Position numbers and translations under genes: made by a program. From Bacillota bacterium (GTDB taxonomy: Bacteria > Bacillota > Dethiobacteria > DTU022): DNA of 11,435 bases. The stretch covers positions 1 to 11,435 of the forward strand of contig JAAZIG010000034.1 in NCBI GenBank assembly GCA_012510325.1, in the 5' to 3' direction. Below, piece after piece: positions 1 through 7,983 of this stretch (its first letter is position 1; every line of letters starts with the position of its first letter). The notes beneath the pieces are model-generated. The model worked only from the letters and a program-made list of their open reading frames with translations. It did not search any database and was not told where the DNA came from.

Positions 1-798
1 GATATTCAGGAATTCATGATCGTTCCCGCCGGAGCGGATAGCTTCGCCGGGGCCCTGCAGATGGGCACAGAGATCTTTCATCACCTGAAAGGGATCCTGT
101 CGTCCCGGGGGTTGAGTACAGCGGTGGGCGATGAAGGCGGTTTTGCCCCCGATCTGGACTCCAACGCTGCCGCCCTGGAACTTATCGTCGAGGCTATTGC
201 GGCAGCGGGATACCGCCCCGGGGAGGATGTTTTCCTGGCCCTCGACGTGGCGGCAACGGAGCTGCTCGAAGAGGGCGCCTACCGCCTCGAGGGGAAGAGC
301 CTCAGCAGCGGTGAGCTCATCGAATACTACGACAGCCTTGTCGAGCGCTTTCCCATCATCAGCATCGAGGACGGCCTCGGCGAGGAGGACTGGGCCGGCT
401 GGAGCGCGCTCACCGAAGCTCTGGGGGAAAGGGTAAAGCTTGTCGGAGACGATCTTTTTGTGACGAACCCGCAGCGTTTTGCCGGGGGCATTGAGCAGAG
501 GGTGGGCAACGCCATTTTGATCAAGCTAAATCAGGTGGGCACCCTGAGTGAGACTCTGGAGACCGTAGCCCTGGCTCACCGCTCCGGCTACGGGGCGATC
601 ATCTCGCATCGTTCCGGCGAAACCGCCGACAGTTTTATCGCCGATCTGGCGGTGGCGGTGGAAGCGGGGATGATCAAGACCGGGGCCCCCTCCCGGGTCG
701 ATCGCGTGGCCAAGTACAATCAGCTCCTGCGCATTGAAGAATCGCTCGGGGAAAGCAGCCATTTTGCCGGCAAAGCGATCCTGAAGCAGAGCCGGTAA
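1..798 (+). CDS. eno: Enolase (phosphopyruvate hydratase), C-terminal part, cut by window start
   Basis: Enolase interconverts 2-phosphoglycerate and phosphoenolpyruvate in glycolysis and gluconeogenesis, in the cytoplasm. The reading frame is open from base 1 (DIQEFM...), so 265 residues are present and roughly the first 165 of a usual 430-residue enolase lie outside the window. Counting from the first visible residue, the catalytic glutamate is in VGDEGGF (E45). The three Mg2+ ligands are D82 in ALDVAATE, E123 in SIEDG and D150 in VGDDLF. The catalytic lysine is K175 in ILIKLNQVGT. The substrate loop ISHRSGET and the second lysine in IKTGAPSR (K226) are also present, so the visible part looks fully functional. 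The gene is followed by secG, as in many Bacillota. No terminator is visible between them, so read-through into secG is possible in addition to its own promoter. Confidence 0.98.
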   Translation, partial: DIQEFMIVPAGADSFAGALQMGTEIFHHLKGILSSRGLSTAVGDEGGFAPDLDSNAAALELIVEAIAAAGYRPGEDVFLALDVAATELLEEGAYRLEGKSLSSGELIEYYDSLVERFPIISIEDGLGEEDWAGWSALTEALGERVKLVGDDLFVTNPQRFAGGIEQRVGNAILIKLNQVGTLSETLETVALAHRSGYGAIISHRSGETADSFIADLAVAVEAGMIKTGAPSRVDRVAKYNQLLRIEESLGESSHFAGKAILKQSR

Positions 799-799
799 T

Positions 800-828
800 T
801 TGCCCGCTCCGCCAATCTGTGTTAAAAT
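800..828 (+). promoter_or_regulatory. Predicted sigma-A promoter for secG
   Basis: A -35 box TTGCCC (800-805, 4 of 6 consensus bases) is followed after 17 bp by a -10 box TAAAAT (823-828). The -10 is preceded by TGT, an extended -10 TGn motif. Transcription would begin near 835, about 30 nt before the secG start. The -35 box begins two bases after the enolase stop codon. Inferred from spacing and consensus only. Confidence 0.55.
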
Positions 829-863
829 GATCTGGTAATATCCATATTGCGGGGGTGGTTGTC

Positions 864-1091
864 GTGCTGGAAAATGTGCTGACCGCGATATATGTTCTCA
901 TATGCATCGGTCTCATCGTTACGGTGCTGCTGCAGTCGGGACGGAGCGCCAGCCTGGGAGTGATCGAAGGCGGTGCCCAAAGCCTTTTCGGCAAGAAAAA
1001 AGGTCTTGATGAAAAACTGGGCCGGGTGACGACCTACCTGGCGGTGATCTTCATGCTTTTTACGGTAGCGCTGACAATCATTCGTCGGTAA
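864..1091 (+). CDS. secG: Protein translocase subunit SecG
   Basis: SecG is the small accessory subunit of the SecYEG membrane channel that exports unfolded proteins. The 75-residue product has the family layout: a first membrane helix (about residues 4-23), the conserved LLQSG segment (22-26), a glycine-rich cytoplasmic loop with GGAQSLFG (36-43), and a second helix (about 55-73) ending in charged IIRR. I chose the GTG at 864 because GGGGGTGG (851-858) lies at a proper distance from it. An in-frame GTG at 855 would add MVV but would overlap that ribosome site. The gene sits between enolase and the HD/RNase R pair, matching the usual secG-rnr-smpB-ssrA neighbourhood of Bacillota. It has a promoter just upstream and a terminator just downstream. 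Confidence 0.93.
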   Translation: MLENVLTAIYVLICIGLIVTVLLQSGRSASLGVIEGGAQSLFGKKKGLDEKLGRVTTYLAVIFMLFTVALTIIRR

Positions 1092-1151
1092 AGCGATCGG
1101 GAAAACGGGAAGCAGGGTCTCGTTCTGCTCTCCTGACACAGAGCAATTTGC

Positions 1152-1185
1152 GGTGCGGAGCCTGTCTTGCTCCGCGCCTTTTGTT
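1152..1185 (+). terminator. Rho-independent terminator after secG
   Basis: GGTGCGGAGC (1152-1161) pairs with GCTCCGCGCC (1169-1178) as a 10-bp stem with one G-U pair and a 7-nt loop. It is followed by TTTTGTT (1179-1185). It would end the eno/secG transcripts before the HD gene. Confidence 0.85.
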
Positions 1186-1250
1186 ATCAGCAGACCGGAG
1201 GGAAAGCGTTGTCCCCCTTACCGCAGAGTAATATTTTGGAGGAATAATTG

Positions 1251-1802
1251 ATGAAACGTGAGGAAGCCTTAAGTTTAGTGAAGCAGGAAGTAAAAACAAG
1301 AAATCTGATCAAGCATATGCTCGCCGTTGAGGCGGTAATGCGACGGCTGGCCGAGGAGCTGGCGCAGGACGAAGAGCTCTGGGCCCTGGCCGGTCTGCTG
1401 CATGATCTCGATTATGACAAAACGGTGCACCAGCCGGAGCAGCACGGGCTGCTGGGGGCTCAGATGCTGGAGGAGAAAGGCCTTCCGGCAGAGCTGATCC
1501 AGGCGGTCAAGGCGCACAACGAAGCGCTCGGGGTGGCCCGGGAAAGCCTTATGGACAAAGCGCTCTACGCGGCCGATCCTGTGACCGGGCTGCTGGTGGC
1601 GGCGGCTCTTGTGCACCCGGAGAAAAAACTGGCGGCCATCGATCTCGATTTTGTGATGAACCGTTTCAAGGAAAAGAGTTTTGCCCGCGGTGCGAATCGC
1701 GGACAGATCGAAAGCTGTTCCGAGTTGGACCTTTCCCTGGAGCAGTTTCTCGTCCTGAGCCTGGAAGCGATGCAATCGATCGCCGGAGAGCTGGGGTTAT
1801 AA
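1251..1802 (+). CDS. HD-domain (HDIG-type) predicted hydrolase
   Basis: A 183-residue cytoplasmic protein of the HD superfamily, metal-dependent phosphohydrolases acting on phosphate esters such as nucleotides. The metal-binding pattern is visible in order: H22 (IKHMLAVE), the paired H51-D52 (LLHDLDYD), H65 (EQHGLLGA), H89 (KAHNEA) and D109 (ADPVTG). It resembles the stand-alone HD proteins often annotated as HDIG domain or predicted hydrolase; the substrate is unknown. ATG 1251 is preferred over the TTG directly before it, because GGAGGA (1238-1243) then has a normal spacing. The rnr start lies 4 nt after its stop, which suggests co-transcription and perhaps translational coupling. In Bacillus the same slot between secG and rnr carries a carboxylesterase instead. 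No promoter that would keep the ribosome site was found between the secG terminator and this gene. Confidence 0.88.
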   Translation: MKREEALSLVKQEVKTRNLIKHMLAVEAVMRRLAEELAQDEELWALAGLLHDLDYDKTVHQPEQHGLLGAQMLEEKGLPAELIQAVKAHNEALGVARESLMDKALYAADPVTGLLVAAALVHPEKKLAAIDLDFVMNRFKEKSFARGANRGQIESCSELDLSLEQFLVLSLEAMQSIAGELGL

Positions 1803-1806
1803 GGCG

Positions 1807-3954
1807 GTGCAATCCAAAAAGAAAACGCAGGCAGCACCCGAACTCAAAGATAAAATTGTATCCCTTCTTGCCGGCCACCGCCGCCGCTCTTTATCCCTGC
1901 AGCAGCTGAGCAGGGCTCTGAGCCTGGGGAAGGCAGAGAGCACCCTGCTTGCCCGGCAGGTGCGGCAGATGCAGGCTGACGGCCTTCTGATCAAAACGGG
2001 AAGAGGGCGTTACGGGCTGCCCCGCAGGCTGAACTGCATCACCGGCGTGCTCGATGGCAATCGGAAGGGCTTTGCTTTTCTCAGGCCCGATCTGGAAAAA
2101 GAAAAAGATGTATTCATCAGGTCCGGGGGGCTCAAAGGGGCTGTCCACGGCGATCGGGTTCTCGTGCGCCTGCTCTCATCCTCCGGCCGCAGCCGCGAAG
2201 GCGAAGTGATCGCTATTTTGAGCCGTGGTTGCAAACAGCTCGTCGGAACCCTGGAGCAGCGGGGCCGAAGGTTCTATGTGGTCCCCGACGACTGCCGCTT
2301 CGGCCGGTCGGTGAGCCTGCCGCCGGGTTCGCAGAAGGCCCGCTGCGGCGAAAAAGTGGTCGTGAAAGTGGATACCTGGCAGGAAGGGAAAACACCTCCC
2401 CGGGGACATCTGGTGGAAAGGATCGGGATGCCGGGATCGCCGCAAACGGAAAGGCTTCTATTTGAAAAAAAATATGAGCTGCCCGGAAAATTTCCAGCAC
2501 CGGTCCTCAAGGAGCTGGAGCTGCTCCCTCCGGTGGAAGCGGTGTCCCGAATCGCCTCGGAGGAAAAACGAGCCGATCTGCGCAATCTCTGTGCCGTCAC
2601 CATCGACGGTGCCGAGGCCAAAGATTTCGATGATGCCGTTTCTCTGGAGCTGTTGCCGCAGGGCGGTTACCGGCTGGGAGTACATATTGCCGATGTATCC
2701 CATTATGTTGGCGAAGGCAAGGCCGTTGATCGGGAAGCGCGGGAGAGGAGCACCAGTATCTATCTGGTCAACCGGGCCGTGCATATGTTGCCGCCCCTCC
2801 TCTCCGAGAACCTCTGCAGCCTGAAAGAGGGAGAGGATCGCCTCTCCCTGAGTGTGCTCATCGATCTTTCAGCTGACGGAGAGCTGAAGCGCTACCGCTT
2901 CTCCCCTGCCGTGGTGCGGGTGGCGCGGCGTCTGACTTATCCTCAGGTGGAGGCCTATCTGGCAGGGGAGGCGCCGAAGAGCGATCGCTCTTTTCCCGGT
3001 GCAATGCTCGAACAGATGGATCGCCTGGCTTCGCTGCTGCGCCGGAAGCGCTTGCAGCGGGGCGCCCTCGATCTCGATATTCCCGAGCCGCACTTTATTC
3101 TTGATGCCGCCGGAGATGTTCTCAGTGTCGAGCGTCGCCGGCAGGGGCGTTCCGAAGCGCTGATCGAGGAGTTCATGATCCTGACCAACGAGGTTGTCGC
3201 CGCTCATTTTGCCCGGGAGCAGTATCCCCTGCTCTACCGGGTACATGCTTTGCCGGCAGAGGAAAAGCTGGCCTCACTGCGCGAAACCCTCCTCCTGCTC
3301 GGCGATGCCGATGCCGCGAGGTTGCACCGGTTCAAACCGCATCACCTGAAGATGCTCCTGGAAGGATCCCGCGGGCGCGATGCCGAAGTGTTGATCCGCT
3401 ACCTGATTCTGCGGTCCCTGCCGCAGGCTCGCTACAGCACCGCCAACGAGGGCCATTTCGGGCTGGCCTCGCGCTGTTACTGCCATTTTACCGCCCCCAT
3501 CCGGCGTTATCCCGATCTGGTGGTCCACCGGATCCTGAAAGAATCGCTCAAGCCGGAAGGGCTCAGCGAAGCGCGGCTGACCCAGCTGCAATCCCGCCTG
3601 CCGGCGATCGCCGACCATGCTTCGGAAAGAGAGCGGGCGGCGATGGAGGCGGAACGGGCCGATGAGGATCTCAAAAAAGCGGAGTTTATGAAAAACAAGA
3701 TCGGTGAAGTCTACCCCGGAATCATTAACGGGGTGACCAACTTTGGCCTCTTTGTGGAGCTGGAGAATACCGTTGAGGGGATGATTCCCCTGAGCGAATT
3801 GACCGATGACTACTATATTTACCAGGAGCGGTTGGCCTCCGTGATGGGAGAGCGCACCCGCAAAACTTATCGTCTCGGCGATCCCATTGAGATCAGGGTG
3901 ATCCGTGTGGACACCGCCGCCGGAAAGATTACCTTTTCTCTGGCGGAATCCTGA
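1807..3954 (+). CDS. rnr: Ribonuclease R (3'-5' exoribonuclease, RNB family)
   Basis: RNase R degrades structured RNA from the 3' end, including mRNA released by trans-translation, whose partners smpB and ssrA lie downstream in this window. The 715-residue protein has an N-terminal winged-helix-like region (about 10-75), cold-shock/OB segments (about 78-215), the RNB catalytic domain (about 255-590) and an S1 domain (about 632-714). The catalytic aspartates are D267, D273, D275 and D276 in TIDGAEAKDFDDAV, with the family spacing. The signatures NEGHFGLA (from residue 547) and HFTAPIRRYPDLV (from 560) are intact. The protein stops right after the S1 domain and lacks the long lysine-rich tail seen in some homologues. 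The start is GTG 1807; its ribosome site is weak (GGGG at 1793-1796, or translational coupling to the HD gene), so the exact start is less sure than the identity. Confidence 0.97.
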   Translation: MQSKKKTQAAPELKDKIVSLLAGHRRRSLSLQQLSRALSLGKAESTLLARQVRQMQADGLLIKTGRGRYGLPRRLNCITGVLDGNRKGFAFLRPDLEKEKDVFIRSGGLKGAVHGDRVLVRLLSSSGRSREGEVIAILSRGCKQLVGTLEQRGRRFYVVPDDCRFGRSVSLPPGSQKARCGEKVVVKVDTWQEGKTPPRGHLVERIGMPGSPQTERLLFEKKYELPGKFPAPVLKELELLPPVEAVSRIASEEKRADLRNLCAVTIDGAEAKDFDDAVSLELLPQGGYRLGVHIADVSHYVGEGKAVDREARERSTSIYLVNRAVHMLPPLLSENLCSLKEGEDRLSLSVLIDLSADGELKRYRFSPAVVRVARRLTYPQVEAYLAGEAPKSDRSFPGAMLEQMDRLASLLRRKRLQRGALDLDIPEPHFILDAAGDVLSVERRRQGRSEALIEEFMILTNEVVAAHFAREQYPLLYRVHALPAEEKLASLRETLLLLGDADAARLHRFKPHHLKMLLEGSRGRDAEVLIRYLILRSLPQARYSTANEGHFGLASRCYCHFTAPIRRYPDLVVHRILKESLKPEGLSEARLTQLQSRLPAIADHASERERAAMEAERADEDLKKAEFMKNKIGEVYPGIINGVTNFGLFVELENTVEGMIPLSELTDDYYIYQERLASVMGERTRKTYRLGDPIEIRVIRVDTAAGKITFSLAES

Positions 3955-4002
3955 TCGGGGTTCTTTCCAAAAGTACGATTATGAAAAGGAGGTTTCTGGT
4001 AG

Positions 4003-4533
4003 ATGGATCTGTATGAAGCGTTGGAAGGAAGGCGCAGCATCCGCAGGTATACCGGTGATCCGGTCCCCGATGAGGCGCTGCCAAAGCTGCTGAACGCAGC
4101 CCGTATTGCCCCTTCGTGGAGCAACAAGCAGTGCTGGAGTTTTATCGTTGTTCGTGATCAGTCCCGTAAAGAGAAACTGGCCGCCTCCATGCCCGCAGAT
4201 AATCCTTGCCGCAGGGCGATAGCCGAAGCGCCGGTGGTGATCGTTCTCTGCGCCGATCCCGAAGCTTCGGGTCGGCCTGACGGTAAAGAGTATTACCTGC
4301 TCGATGCCGGCCTGGCGATGCAGCAGCTGATGCTGGCCGCTCATGCCGAGGGGCTGGGCAGCTGTTGGGTAGCCTGGTTTGACGAGGCCGCCGCCCGCGA
4401 GGCCTGCCGGGTTCCCGAGCCGTACCGGGTAGTTGCCCTCACCCCGCTGGGGGTGCCGGCGCGCACACCTTTGCCCCGTCCGCGCAAAAAGATTGAAGAG
4501 ATTGTCTTTAGTGAAGAATGGGGCAGCGCCTGA
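4003..4533 (+). CDS. Nitroreductase-family FMN-dependent oxidoreductase
   Basis: A 176-residue member of the nitroreductase family, FMN enzymes that use NAD(P)H to reduce nitro compounds, quinones or other electron acceptors, usually as dimers. The FMN-phosphate motif RRSIRRYT (10-17) is at the N-terminus. It is followed by PSWSNKQCW (38-45), the central helix LDAGLAMQQLMLAAHAEGLGSC split over 100-121, and the C-terminal LTPLGVPAR (146-154) with the PRKKIEEIV tail. The physiological substrate cannot be read from sequence. ATG 4003 is well supported by AAAGGAGGT (3985-3993) at 9 nt. It lies 48 nt after rnr with no terminator between, so it may ride on the rnr transcript. The next gene starts 52 nt later and also looks flavin-related. 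Confidence 0.9.
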   Translation: MDLYEALEGRRSIRRYTGDPVPDEALPKLLNAARIAPSWSNKQCWSFIVVRDQSRKEKLAASMPADNPCRRAIAEAPVVIVLCADPEASGRPDGKEYYLLDAGLAMQQLMLAAHAEGLGSCWVAWFDEAAAREACRVPEPYRVVALTPLGVPARTPLPRPRKKIEEIVFSEEWGSA

Positions 4534-4585
4534 GGCGCCGGGTCAATTCAGTTTTCAGACAAAGCAGAAAGGAAGCGGCGGACAG

Positions 4586-4981
4586 ATGGAGGAGACCCTA
4601 AAATTTTTGCAGCAAAATGCGCCATTTTATGTTGCGACGCTTGAAGATGATCAACCGAAGGTGAGACCGTTTGGCTTTGTGATGGAACATGAGGGCAAGC
4701 TCTGGTTTTGCACAAGCAATCAGAAGAAGATCTACCGACAGTTGCAGAAAAACCCTTATTTTGAAGTGTGCACAGCCTCGCCGGAAAGGGTCTGGGTACG
4801 CGTTACGGGCAGAGCAGTATTCCAGAGCACGCCAGCGCTGAAAGAAAAAGCCCTCGAGGCGGCCCCTCTGCTGAAAAAGATGTACTCTGTAGACGACAAT
4901 ATCTTTGAGCTGTTCTATCTTGCGGAAGGCGAGGCTTTTTTCTGCTCCATGAGCGCCCCGCCCCGGCGGGTGAAACTTTAG
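4586..4981 (+). CDS. PNPOx-like split-barrel flavin-binding protein
   Basis: A 131-residue protein of the pyridoxamine 5'-phosphate oxidase-like (FMN-binding split barrel) superfamily. Such short clostridial members are usually FMN- or F420-type oxidoreductases or flavin-binding proteins, not true PdxH. Supporting segments are PKVRPFGFV (24-32), LWFCTSNQKKIYRQL (39-53), which resembles the FMN-phosphate strand-helix of the family, and WVRVTGRAVF (70-79). The C-terminal FFCSMSAPPRRVKL resembles endings in this group. I start it at ATG 4586, preceded by AAAGGAAG (4568-4575). The frame is open further upstream to 4433, but that part overlaps the nitroreductase in another frame and lacks a ribosome site. 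It probably forms a pair with the nitroreductase, and the transcript ends at the terminator near 5034. Function is not identified further. Confidence 0.85.
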   Translation: MEETLKFLQQNAPFYVATLEDDQPKVRPFGFVMEHEGKLWFCTSNQKKIYRQLQKNPYFEVCTASPERVWVRVTGRAVFQSTPALKEKALEAAPLLKKMYSVDDNIFELFYLAEGEAFFCSMSAPPRRVKL

Positions 4982-5033
4982 CCTTCTTTAACCGATCGGT
5001 GAATCAGGGAGCTTTCTTTGCGGTAAACCATTT

Positions 5034-5063
5034 GCGGCGGGCTGAAAAGCCCGCCGCCTTTTG
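5034..5063 (+). terminator. Strong Rho-independent terminator after the PNPOx-like gene
   Basis: A perfect 10-bp stem, GCGGCGGGCT (5034-5043) with AGCCCGCCGC (5048-5057), is closed by a GAAA tetraloop and followed by CTTTTG. The T-run exists only for plus-strand transcripts; the minus-strand ATPase reads toward it but gets no U-tract from it. Confidence 0.88.
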
Positions 5064-5079
5064 TCGAAGAGCCCTGTGA

Positions 5080-7803
5080 TCAGTATGGCGATGTGGCAAA
5101 CAACCTTCTTTCCAGCAGTTTCCATCCTTCCCCGAAAAACAGCGGTGCCAGAGACAGCAGAGCGACGTAAAGCCATTCCCCGGCAAGCAGCGGAACAGCG
5201 TGAAAGATGGCGGCGGTTGCCGGGATCAGCAGAACAGCCAGCTGCAGCGCTCCCGAGATGAAAACGGCACCGAGCAGCAGGGGGTTGCCGAAAAAACGGC
5301 GGCCCATGACCGAGCGGTGCAGCGAGCGGAAGTTAAAGACATGAACCAGCTGGGACAGGGCCAGGGTGGCGAATGCCATGGTTTGCCCTTTTTCTATCGA
5401 TTCGCCCGTCCCGATGAAAAATGCCGTCAGCGTGAGCATGCCGATAAGCAGGCCGAAAACAGTGAGGGTGCGCAGGGCGCGGGGGCTGAACAAGCTGTGG
5501 CCGGGGCTGCGCGGCGGGCGGTGCATCAGCTCTTCTTCTCCCGGATCAACCCCCAAAGCCAGCGCCGGCAGGGTATCGGTGATCAGGTTGATCCAGAGAA
5601 TCTGGACGGGCAGCAGCGGCAAGGGCCAGCCGAGCAGGATGGCCGCAAGGATGGTCACGATCTCCCCGATATTACAGGAGAGGAGAAAAAAGACCGCTTT
5701 TCTAATATTTTCGTAAATGGCCCGGCCCTCTTCGACTGCGCGCACAATAGTGGTGAAATTGTCGTCGGCCAGGATCATCTCCGCCGCCTCTTTGGCTACG
5801 GCGGTGCCGGAACGGCCCATGGCGGAGCCGATATCGGCCCGTTTGAGTGCCGGCGCATCGTTGACGCCGTCTCCGGTCATGGCAGCGATCTCCCCGTTCG
5901 CCTGCAAAGCGTTAACGATGCGCACTTTATGCTCCGGAGTGACGCGGGCGAAGATCCGGATCCCGGCAACCTTTCCGGCGAGCTCCTCATCGCTGAGCTG
6001 TTCAATCTCCCTGCCGGTGATAACCTCCTCCCTTTTGGAGGCAAGCTCCAGCGCAGCAGCGGCCGCCAGCGCTGTTTCTGCATGATCGCCGGTGATCATC
6101 TTGACGGCGATCCCCGCTTCACGGCAGCTTTTTACGGCCTCCTTTGCTCCGGGACGGGGAGGATCGTTCATTCCCATGAAGCCGGCGAAGACAAGCTCTT
6201 TTTCGTACTGTTCAAGGGGCAGGGTGTTATTGGGCGGCATGGGGCGGAAGGCAAAACCGAGCACCCGCAAAGCGGCGCCGGCCATCTCCCGGTTGCGCGC
6301 AGCGAGCGCCGCCCTTTCAGCAGCGGTGAGCGGCTCGATTCCTGTAGAATTCAAGCGGTAGTGACATCGCTCCAGAACAATGTCCGAAGCCCCTTTGGTC
6401 AGGAACCAACAGCGGTTTTCCCCGAGATCCGCCGGTAGTCCCGGACAGAGCTCACCGCGGTGCACTGTGCTCATCAATTTCCTTTCCGAGTCAAAGGGCT
6501 GCTCATCGATGCGCGGTAAGGCGGCGGCGAGCTGCTCCTGCACCAGTCCCGCCTTGGCGGCAGCGGCGATCAGTGCCCCTTCGGTGGGATCGCCGATTAC
6601 TTTTGTGTACCCCTCTTCCTCGATGAGCCGGGCGTTGTTGTTCAGCAGGCCGATGGTCAGCAGCAGGCGCAGCTGTCGGTCCTGCTGCGGGTCGACGGCC
6701 CTGCCGCCGCGCGAAAAGCCGCCGGCGCTGCCGTAGCCCTCGCCGCTGACGGTGATAGCCCCGCTCCCGTAATCGAGCTGACGCACAGTCATCTCATTGC
6801 GGGTCAGTGTTCCCGTCTTATCTGTACAGATCACCGTGGCCGCCCCGAGCGTTTCCACTGCCGGAAGTTTGCGGATAATGGCCTGCTGTGCAGCCATGCG
6901 CTGCACTCCCAGGGCCAGGACAATGGTGATAATTGCCGGCAGTCCTTCGGGGATGGCGGCCACGGCAAGGCTGACGGCGGTAAGAAACATGGGCAGAAGC
7001 TCATGACCCCGCAGAAGGCCAAGGGCAAAGATAAGAGCGCAAAGAACAATAGCGAGCAAGCCAAGTCTGCGGCCGAAGTGGTCCAGCTTTTTCTGCAGAG
7101 GGGTTTTTTCCACCGGCGCTTCCTGAATCATTCCGGCGATCCGGCCGATTTCGGTGTTCATTCCGGTAGCGGTGACGAGGACCCGGCCCCGTCCGCCGGT
7201 AATGATCGTGCCCAGGTGAACGCTGTTTTTTTGTTCGGGTAAAGGCGACACTTCGCCGGGAAGGGGAGCGGCTCCTTTCTCCACCGGAACCGATTCGCCG
7301 GTCAGGGCGGACTCATCGGCGGTGAGGCCGGCTGTATCGATGAGGCGGCCGTCAGCGGGCACAAGATCGCCGGCTTCAACAAGGATCAGGTCGCCGGGGA
7401 CCAACTCACAGGCCGGCAGCTCGAATAGAGCTCCCTCCCGGATCACCTTTGCTTCCGGAGCGCTCAGCGTCTTCAGGGCGGCCAGGGATTTTTCCGCTTT
7501 AAACTCCTGGATTACTCCCAGAACGGCATTGAGCAGAACCACAGCCAGGATCACCACGGCATCGGCGGTTTCCCCGATGGCCAGAGAGATTACCGCTGCA
7601 GCAATTAACAGCAGAATCAGGAATTCCTTGAACTGGCTGAAAAGCATCACCCAGACAGTCGTTCCCTTCTGCTCGCGCAGCTTGTTCAGCCCGTACTGCT
7701 GCCGCCGTTCGCCGACTTGAAGCTGGGTCAAACCCCGGGCGCAATCGGTCTCGAGCAGCTCTGCGGTCTCCTCGGCGCTAAGGGTATGCCATTTGGTCTT
7801 CAT
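5080..7803 (-). CDS. P2A-type cation-transporting ATPase (Ca2+/Mn2+ family, PMR1/SERCA-like)
   Basis: A 907-residue membrane pump that would use ATP to move a divalent cation out of the cytoplasm. It has an N-terminal cation-ATPase domain, TGES in the actuator domain (168-171), the phosphorylated aspartate D328 in TDKTGTLT, GDPTEGAL (404-411) and KGAS (470-473) in the nucleotide domain, MITGDH (569-574) and TGDGVNDAP (643-651). Ion-site residues of the SERCA type are present: E286 in M4 (AAIPEGLPA), N711 and E714 in M5 (SCNIGEIVT), and N739, T742 and D743 in M6 (NLITDTLP). The M8 position equivalent to SERCA E908 aligns with Q818 (LALSQLVHVF), suggesting a PMR1-like single site and possible Mn2+ transport; this is inference. 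The start ATG 7803 has AAGGAAGGGGA upstream at a normal distance. It has its own promoter and a yybP-ykoY riboswitch, which supports a role in manganese homeostasis. Confidence 0.95.
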   Translation of the reverse strand: MKTKWHTLSAEETAELLETDCARGLTQLQVGERRQQYGLNKLREQKGTTVWVMLFSQFKEFLILLLIAAAVISLAIGETADAVVILAVVLLNAVLGVIQEFKAEKSLAALKTLSAPEAKVIREGALFELPACELVPGDLILVEAGDLVPADGRLIDTAGLTADESALTGESVPVEKGAAPLPGEVSPLPEQKNSVHLGTIITGGRGRVLVTATGMNTEIGRIAGMIQEAPVEKTPLQKKLDHFGRRLGLLAIVLCALIFALGLLRGHELLPMFLTAVSLAVAAIPEGLPAIITIVLALGVQRMAAQQAIIRKLPAVETLGAATVICTDKTGTLTRNEMTVRQLDYGSGAITVSGEGYGSAGGFSRGGRAVDPQQDRQLRLLLTIGLLNNNARLIEEEGYTKVIGDPTEGALIAAAAKAGLVQEQLAAALPRIDEQPFDSERKLMSTVHRGELCPGLPADLGENRCWFLTKGASDIVLERCHYRLNSTGIEPLTAAERAALAARNREMAGAALRVLGFAFRPMPPNNTLPLEQYEKELVFAGFMGMNDPPRPGAKEAVKSCREAGIAVKMITGDHAETALAAAAALELASKREEVITGREIEQLSDEELAGKVAGIRIFARVTPEHKVRIVNALQANGEIAAMTGDGVNDAPALKRADIGSAMGRSGTAVAKEAAEMILADDNFTTIVRAVEEGRAIYENIRKAVFFLLSCNIGEIVTILAAILLGWPLPLLPVQILWINLITDTLPALALGVDPGEEELMHRPPRSPGHSLFSPRALRTLTVFGLLIGMLTLTAFFIGTGESIEKGQTMAFATLALSQLVHVFNFRSLHRSVMGRRFFGNPLLLGAVFISGALQLAVLLIPATAAIFHAVPLLAGEWLYVALLSLAPLFFGEGWKLLERRLFATSPY

Positions 7804-7847
7804 AGGGTTGTCCCCTTCCTTGAAAGCGCTAACCCGCTCGAATATAT

Positions 7848-7881
7848 AAAAAAACCTTTAACAGCGGATCGCGTTAAAGGT
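7848..7881 (-). terminator. Riboswitch-controlled intrinsic terminator in the ATPase leader
   Basis: Read on the minus strand, ACCTTTAAC (7881-7873) pairs perfectly with GTTAAAGGT (7862-7854). A further short GCG/CGC pairing lies inside, and six T follow (7853-7848). The first arm contains the CCUU that also closes stem P1 of the upstream aptamer, so the two structures exclude each other. Confidence 0.88.
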
Positions 7882-7977
7882 CTGGCTGCTTGTCTGAACC
7901 AAGACAAGTGATGGACCAGGTATCACTACCGGGTTGTTGATCCATCGACAGGATAATCCTGCCAGTTACTCCCCTTC
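7876..7977 (-). promoter_or_regulatory. yybP-ykoY (manganese) riboswitch aptamer
   Basis: On the minus strand the leader opens with GAAGGGGAGTAACTGGC (7977-7961), the hallmark 5' strand of the yybP-ykoY family, and closes with GCCAG-ACCTTT (7886-7876). P1 forms from AAGG (7976-7973) and CCTT (7880-7877), and the next stem from CTGGC (7965-7961) and GCCAG (7886-7882). Inside are a CAGGA/TCCTG hairpin, a GATGGA/TCCATC stem enclosing a GGTA/TACC arm, and CTTGTCT/AGACAAG. Family knowledge: these aptamers bind Mn2+ and control manganese exporters and P-type ATPases. Ligand binding should hold P1 closed and free the downstream gene from the terminator, giving an ON switch; that direction is inferred from the overlap of P1 and terminator arm. 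Confidence 0.9.
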
Positions 7978-7983
7978 GCCTTC

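Noticed and set aside
1209..1237. Promoter-like TTGTCC, 17 bp, TATTTT before the HD gene
   Set aside because: Transcription would begin at about 1244, after the ribosome site GGAGGA at 1238-1243, leaving the HD mRNA without it.
4433..4585. Longer form of the PNPOx-like gene starting at ATG 4433
   Set aside because: It overlaps the nitroreductase in another frame, gives a proline/arginine-rich non-family extension and has no ribosome site; ATG 4586 fits better.
5200..6438. Long plus-strand open frame of 412 codons
   Set aside because: It lies wholly antisense to the ATPase, whose motifs are unmistakable; the frame is a by-product of GC-rich codons and its translation is low-complexity charged sequence.
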